Shown here: one piece after another, positions 59,995 to 64,000 of the stretch
How the letters are laid out: each line of letters begins with the position of its first letter
How positions within the stretch are numbered: the stretch's first letter is position 1
Origin: CBEUVQ01 sp965546615
GTDB lineage: Bacteria > Bacillota > Desulfotomaculia > Desulfotomaculales > Desulfohalotomaculaceae
Length of the DNA stretch: 64,000 nt
Assembly (NCBI GenBank): GCA_965546615.1
Contig: CBEUVQ010000010.1
Coordinates: 15,755-79,754 of the forward strand
Reading direction: 5' to 3'
Position numbers and translations under genes: made by a program
The notes under the pieces: generated by a model
The model's database searches: none
Told to the model about the DNA's origin: nothing
The model's input: the letters and a program-made list of their open reading frames with translations, nothing else

Positions 59995-60916
59995 CGGAAA
60001 CCCCCAGTGCAATTTCCAGATTGCGCAGATTATCTTCCATCACAGTGAGATAATTTTTGCCCCGGCTAATTTCATCCTCAGTAAGGCTGCTGATCGGGTT
60101 TAATACCAAGGTATCCCCACCTATCTCTTCAGCAATAGTTTCACTGACTTTGGGGTTAACCAAGCTCTCGAAAAAAATGTGTTTAATGTTGTTTGCTCTC
60201 GCTATTGAAACAATCTCAGCCATGCGGCTCGGACCGGGTTCCATTTCCGGCGTCAGCCCTCGTATAGCTATTTGCTCCAAACCATACCTATCAGCCAAAT
60301 AGCCAAATGCTTCATGAGAAGTAATAAATTTCTTTAAAGGTGCATCAGCCAGCCGCTCACGATATTTTTCATCTAACTCTTGCAATTTGTCTTTGTATGC
60401 AGCTGCTTTATTGCGGTAATAATTGGCGTTTTCCGGATCCTTTTTAATTAGACCGGCCAGAATATTATCAACCTGCTGCTGAGCTTTGATTGGATCTAAC
60501 CAAATATGCGGATCAGTTCCATGATGATGATTATCACTTTCGTGATGCGCTAAATCAATCCCCCTGCTGCTGTCAATGGCAATTGGCCCTTTTTCACCAA
60601 GTGAAGATATTACTTGTTCCACCCAAGGTTCTAAACCCGCACCGCAGTAAATAAACAGGTCTGCATTTTGCAGATCAGCGATATCCCGTGGAGACGGTTC
60701 CCAGCTGTGGGGCTCAGCACCCGGTGAAATTAAATTAATTACCTGCACATGTTCACCACCGACATTAGCAGTAAAATCCGCTAATGGGTAAATAGTGGTG
60801 TATACCACCAGTTTACTGCTGTCATTTTGCGGTTCAGTGCTGTTTTTTTCACCACATGCAGTTAATAGAACCGTGAACAGCAAAAAGATTACGATTAAAG
60901 CTGTAGTTTTCTTCAA
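59984..60916 (-). CDS. znuA: Zinc-binding lipoprotein ZnuA (AdcA-like)
   Basis: A 310-residue cluster A-I binding protein: signal peptide with lipobox LLTAC, the metal ligands in GAEPHSWEPSP and DPHIWLDP, SHEAFGYLADRYGL, and a short His-rich loop (HHESDNHHHG, about 124-133) that marks zinc-type rather than manganese-type members. It captures zinc outside the membrane for ZnuBC. Start ATG 60916 with GGGAGGG upstream. Confidence 0.92.
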   Translation of the reverse strand: MKKTTALIVIFLLFTVLLTACGEKNSTEPQNDSSKLVVYTTIYPLADFTANVGGEHVQVINLISPGAEPHSWEPSPRDIADLQNADLFIYCGAGLEPWVEQVISSLGEKGPIAIDSSRGIDLAHHESDNHHHGTDPHIWLDPIKAQQQVDNILAGLIKKDPENANYYRNKAAAYKDKLQELDEKYRERLADAPLKKFITSHEAFGYLADRYGLEQIAIRGLTPEMEPGPSRMAEIVSIARANNIKHIFFESLVNPKVSETIAEEIGGDTLVLNPISSLTEDEISRGKNYLTVMEDNLRNLEIALGVSDEY

Positions 60917-60940
60917 AAAATTCCCTCCCGCAAATAGTTT

Positions 60941-61354
60941 TTACAGGCATTTGTCACAATAACCAAATATTTCAAAACTATGGTTGGTAACGTGAAATTT
61001 TTTATTGTTAATTTTATCTTGAATTAGCTCCATTGGACAGAAATCTAATTCTAACAAACAACCGCACTTAAGGCAAATCATATGATGATGATGTTTATCA
61101 CCACATAACCGGAATCTGTTTTTTCCATCACCAAAGTTAGCTTCACAAACAATGTTTAACTGCTGCAGCAGATTTAAATTTCGATAAACAGTATCCATGC
61201 TGATATTCGGATATTTTTCTGTTATCTGCTGATAAATTTCTTCAGCTGTTTGCATCTTCTTTGATGATAAAACATTTAGCAGCTCTTGACGCTGAGGAGT
61301 AATTTTATACCCTTTATCTTTTAACTCATTAAGATAACTGTCATTTTTAATCAG
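60941..61354 (-). CDS. Fur-family regulator, probable Zur, apparent CTG start
   Basis: A 137-residue Fur-family repressor: winged helix (KGYKITPQRQELLNVL, YPNISMDTVYRNLNLLQQL), His-rich HHHHMICLKCGC dimerisation site and C-terminal CDKC, giving two CxxC zinc motifs. The first ATG (61255) would delete the first recognition helices. The frame is open upstream to CTG at 61354, exactly 8 bases after a perfect GGAGG; no ATG, GTG or TTG is in frame there. Location before znuA makes zinc-sensing (Zur) likely. Confidence 0.85.
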   Translation of the reverse strand: MIKNDSYLNELKDKGYKITPQRQELLNVLSSKKMQTAEEIYQQITEKYPNISMDTVYRNLNLLQQLNIVCEANFGDGKNRFRLCGDKHHHHMICLKCGCLLELDFCPMELIQDKINNKKFHVTNHSFEIFGYCDKCL

Positions 61355-61371
61355 TACAATCGCCTCCTAAA

Positions 61372-61400
61372 TAATAACTATTCCTATTTAATATCTATTA
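61372..61400. promoter_or_regulatory. Candidate Zur/Fur-type operator
   Basis: TAATAACTATT (61372-61382) and AATATCTATTA (61390-61400) form an AT-rich inverted repeat (9 of 11 positions, 7-base spacer) just upstream of the regulator gene and beside a TATAAT. A second palindrome TTGACA-N5-TGTCAA lies near 61415-61431. Confidence 0.45.
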
Positions 61401-61490
61401 TACCTTTATCACAATTGACAATTTATGTCAAGCCAACCCCGATTGTTTCACCAACACAAAAAATAAATACGAGAAAAAAATTCAGCCCAA

Positions 61491-61522
61491 ATAAAAAACG
61501 CAAGGGGTTTAATCCTCGCGTT
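61491..61522 (-). terminator. Terminator of pckA
   Basis: AACGCAAGG (61497-61505) and CCTCGCGTT (61514-61522) pair with one mismatch; read leftwards a T-run follows. Confidence 0.8.
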
Positions 61523-63066
61523 TACTTAACCTGCGGCCTTTCAACAGCCTGCACAATTTCGGGTTTTAGGTGTTGATATTTGTAAAGCCATGACCGGCGC
61601 TCCTGACGCAAGTTTTCTACTAATTGACGGTATTCATCAACAGAATAGTAGTTTTTAGGGTTGAATTTTTGTATATCTACTTCCGGTATTTTTAAAGGTA
61701 CTTGATAACCCCAATCCGGGTCGGTTGTCCAGACAATGTCATCAATGGCTAAATGTTTCATTATATTAGCAGAATCTTTAACCGTAATTTTTGTTCCTTC
61801 CTGCCCTTTCTTTTTGCCCACACTGCCGGTATTCATAATATAACATTTCATATCTGGGTTACTGCGCAATATTTCTAAAAGCATGTTGCCTTCTTCGGCT
61901 TCCGGTCCGACAATAAAAGGATTGGTACCGACACAGCGTTTGCTTTGGCCCGCTTTTGTAGGATCACCGGCGGAAGTTTCAATTGATTCACCCAACATAA
62001 AATAAGCTGCCGCCTGTTCGGGGTTAAGCTGGGCAATTGCCGGCATAATATCATTGCGGCGGGTGATAAATATAATCCGATGAGCCTTTTCTAAATCAAT
62101 TTTGCTGTCTGTTCCCGCCACTTCGCTGCGCAGTATCACGCCGCGGCCGTTAGATGTAAGCTCGGAATTGTCAAATAACACCGTGCCGTCATCCAGTACC
62201 ATGATGTTTTCAAATATTGCCCGCGGAGAAGCTGCAGCATGATACAGTACCCGTTGAGATTCATCTAATCCATCCGTCTTAATATAAAAGCCGTTTTCCG
62301 TGCCATAACAATAACCGTACTGATTCATCATTACAACGTCATCCTGGCGAATAGCTACTCCTTCTTCATTGGTTAGCCAGTGATCATGCATAGTTAATGT
62401 TGTTTTACCGGTGCCGGACAAACCAAACATAATAAAGCCAACTTCATGCAGCTCTCCGTCGCTTCTTCTCACCCGCAATAATTTGCTGCCGGCATGAAAA
62501 CCAAGCCAACCTTTCTTTTTAACTTTGTACATAGCTTTGCGCAAAAATGACTTTTTGCACTCACCAAAATAGTCGCTGCCTAAAATATAAGTTATTCCTG
62601 CTTCCGGGTGGCAGAATATAATGCGTTCACGCCATTCCGGAACATAAATGCTTACTAAATCCGGTTCACCATCTTTGTTTTTGGGTTCAAACAGCATATT
62701 GCTCCACTGCAGCGGAATGCGGGCATAATCTTTAGAAATGTACAAGCGGCAGTGTAAATTAAAATCAGCGTGCATCCCCATTTGTCTGTCAATTCTGATA
62801 ATTTCTTGTTCGCGCAGGTAATTGTGAACTTCTTCAGCCAGTGCAGTCGCTTTTTCCAACGAAATACTCTTTTGATCTGCTCCCAATTTAACGCCGTCAG
62901 CTACGATATAAGTAAATTTTGCACTTCTGCTGCGCACTTTGGTGACATAGCTGGCACTGCCATAACAAGTGGTTTTCTCCTGATGAGCAGCCATATCACG
63001 CAGTTCGGCAGGTGACGGGTTATCATATATTATCTTAGCCTCCACGCTGCGTCTGAAAGGGTGCAT
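61522..63066 (-). CDS. pckA: ATP-dependent phosphoenolpyruvate carboxykinase
   Basis: A 514-residue PEPCK (ATP). The kinase P-loop GLSGTGKTTLT, the metal site in DDVVMMN and FDNSELTSNGRG, and the FITRRNDI stretch are present. It interconverts oxaloacetate plus ATP and PEP plus CO2; in anaerobes it may run toward oxaloacetate. The ATG at 63066 lies 9 bases after AAGGAG; GTG at 63072 is too close. Preceded by a triple-repeat operator and by a malate dehydrogenase gene on the same strand. Confidence 0.93.
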   Translation of the reverse strand: MHPFRRSVEAKIIYDNPSPAELRDMAAHQEKTTCYGSASYVTKVRSRSAKFTYIVADGVKLGADQKSISLEKATALAEEVHNYLREQEIIRIDRQMGMHADFNLHCRLYISKDYARIPLQWSNMLFEPKNKDGEPDLVSIYVPEWRERIIFCHPEAGITYILGSDYFGECKKSFLRKAMYKVKKKGWLGFHAGSKLLRVRRSDGELHEVGFIMFGLSGTGKTTLTMHDHWLTNEEGVAIRQDDVVMMNQYGYCYGTENGFYIKTDGLDESQRVLYHAAASPRAIFENIMVLDDGTVLFDNSELTSNGRGVILRSEVAGTDSKIDLEKAHRIIFITRRNDIMPAIAQLNPEQAAAYFMLGESIETSAGDPTKAGQSKRCVGTNPFIVGPEAEEGNMLLEILRSNPDMKCYIMNTGSVGKKKGQEGTKITVKDSANIMKHLAIDDIVWTTDPDWGYQVPLKIPEVDIQKFNPKNYYSVDEYRQLVENLRQERRSWLYKYQHLKPEIVQAVERPQVK

Positions 63067-63087
63067 AATCACACTCTCCTTTTTGTG

Positions 63088-63121
63088 GTATACATAATAT
63101 TGTATACTATATTATGTATAC
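63088..63121. promoter_or_regulatory. Triple GTATAC operator upstream of pckA
   Basis: GTATAC at 63088, 63102 and 63116, each exactly 14 bases apart. The outer copies lie within perfect 13-base inverted arms (63088-63100 and 63109-63121). It covers the likely pckA promoter. Confidence 0.6.
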
Positions 63122-63178
63122 CTAAGTAATTTGACTTTTCTTTACTCATTTAGTTAGCAATATTTAAGTTTTAAGTTT

Positions 63179-63217
63179 AGATCAAGCAAGATCAATTGGG
63201 TTTATCTTGCTTGATCT
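63179..63217. terminator. Hairpin after the malate dehydrogenase gene
   Basis: Perfect 14-base arms AGATCAAGCAAGAT (63179-63192) and its complement (63204-63217) around an 11-base loop. No strong T-run follows leftwards, so it may terminate only partly or stabilise the mRNA end. Confidence 0.6.
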
Positions 63218-63227
63218 ACATCATTCT

Positions 63228-64000
63228 TTATAAATTTACTTTGGCCAGCACATTTTTAACAGATTGGAATGATTTTGCCAATGCAGATTTTTCTTCCGCC
63301 GTCAGATCTACTTCAATAATTTTTTCTACACCGCTGCCGCCGATAACAGCCGGCACTCCTGCAAAAATATTGCTTTCGCCGTACTGGCCATCTAAATAGG
63401 CAGCTACCGGTAAAATACGTTTTTTGTCTTTTAATATTGCTTCCGCCATCTGAATTACTGAAGCTGCCGGTGCATAGTACGCACTGCCGGTTTTTAGGTA
63501 GCTGACAATTTCCGCTCCACCTTTGCGGGTACGCTCCACAATGGCATCAATTCGCTCTTTTGAAATCAATTTTTCAATAGGAATACCACCGGCATATGTA
63601 TAGCGCACCAATGGAACCATATCATCGCCGTGACCACCCAGCACAAAAGCACTAACGTCTTCAAAAGAAATTCCTAATTCCAGTGCAACAAAAGTGCGGT
63701 AGCGGGCGGAATCCAGCACGCCGGCCATACCCATTACTTTGTTGTGTGCAAATCCTGCTGTTTTATAAATAACGTAAGTAATGACGTCGACCGGATTCGA
63801 TACTACGATTACATAAGCGTTTGGTGAGTATAGGGCAATGTTTTTGGCAACATCGGCAGCAATTTTTGCATTGGTATTCAGCAAATCATCCCGGCTCATT
63901 CCTGGTTTGCGGGCAATACCGGCAGTCACAATAACCAAGTCAGAGTCTTTGGTATCTGCATAATCATTTGAGCCAATGATATGACAATCAAAGCCCTCTA
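63228..64000 (-). CDS. mdh: Malate dehydrogenase (LDH-like), N-terminus beyond the window
   Basis: About 257 C-terminal residues of an LDH/MDH-superfamily enzyme; the coding frame runs off the window at 64000. It includes IVTAGIARKPGMSRDDLL (substrate loop with Arg), VVSNPVDVITYV, GMAGVLDSARYRTFVALELG and the catalytic His in LGGHGDDMV. The VLDSARYRTF pattern is typical of malate rather than lactate dehydrogenases. With pckA next door it suggests a PEP-oxaloacetate-malate branch. Confidence 0.9.
   Translation of the reverse strand, partial: EGFDCHIIGSNDYADTKDSDLVIVTAGIARKPGMSRDDLLNTNAKIAADVAKNIALYSPNAYVIVVSNPVDVITYVIYKTAGFAHNKVMGMAGVLDSARYRTFVALELGISFEDVSAFVLGGHGDDMVPLVRYTYAGGIPIEKLISKERIDAIVERTRKGGAEIVSYLKTGSAYYAPAASVIQMAEAILKDKKRILPVAAYLDGQYGESNIFAGVPAVIGGSGVEKIIEVDLTAEEKSALAKSFQSVKNVLAKVNL

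Noticed and set aside
1..64000. CRISPR arrays, insertion sequences, phage genes or long repeats
   Set aside because: None seen on either strand; the only sizeable repeats are the duplicated tRNA-Trp genes and the T-box halves.

Overview
The window looks like chromosome of a spore-forming, probably anaerobic, low-GC Firmicute, most likely of the Clostridia. Spore genes are scattered through it: a spoVAC-spoVAD-spoVAE operon, spoVB, a gamma-type small acid-soluble spore protein, a YhcN-type lipoprotein and a SleB-like cortex hydrolase. The ferredoxin-dependent indolepyruvate oxidoreductase IorAB points to anaerobic metabolism. GTG and TTG starts are common, and two genes seem to start at CTG. 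I cannot name the species. There is no prophage, insertion sequence or CRISPR array.

Layout. 1-4.3 kb: a radical SAM gene, copper export (copA, copZ) and a Cys/Tyr/Lys-rich small protein. 4.3-9.2 kb: mgtE, then the spoVA operon with yhcN, DUF421 and DUF4363 genes behind a sigma-G-like promoter. 9.3-16.5 kb: one operon with NurA, a HAS-barrel protein, HerA, an Mre11/SbcD nuclease and a Rad50/SbcC ATPase, a complete archaeal-style DNA end-resection set. 16.5-24.6 kb: a TPR protein, folE-ypmA-surE, an aromatic acid exporter-like protein, spoVB and an EF-G-like GTPase. 24.6-38 kb: a gamma-SASP, two tRNA-Trp genes, ddl, a UPF0182 protein, ComFB, a glycosyltransferase, a LysM/ferritin-like pair, a Na/Pi symporter, TatA, and several small unknown proteins.

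37.9-44.9 kb is the most interesting part. A sigma-A promoter leads into an RNA leader with eleven NAG triplets, then overlapping antiterminator and terminator hairpins, then a second run of five GAG triplets across the ribosome site and start codon of trpP. This is the architecture of a TRAP (MtrB) tryptophan-sensing leader, with both attenuation and translational control. It precedes an ECF importer (trpP, two ATPases, T component) followed by iorA, iorB and an arylacetate-CoA ligase. Tryptophan repression of the last three suggests reductive salvage of aryl acids such as indoleacetate into aromatic amino acids rather than catabolism.

45-64 kb: a MOSC protein, a BaiN-like flavoprotein, an MFS transporter, a four-tRNA operon (Val-Asp-Ser-Ser, all minus strand), a tyrosine recombinase, a lipase, an orphan amino-acid-type ABC binding protein behind a one-and-a-half T-box leader, a HExxH protein, the SleB-like hydrolase, a GGDEF/EAL protein, an iron alcohol dehydrogenase, a zinc uptake operon (Fur-family regulator, znuA, znuC, znuB, Cys-rich protein), pckA with a triple-GTATAC operator, and the 3' part of a malate dehydrogenase gene cut by the window end.
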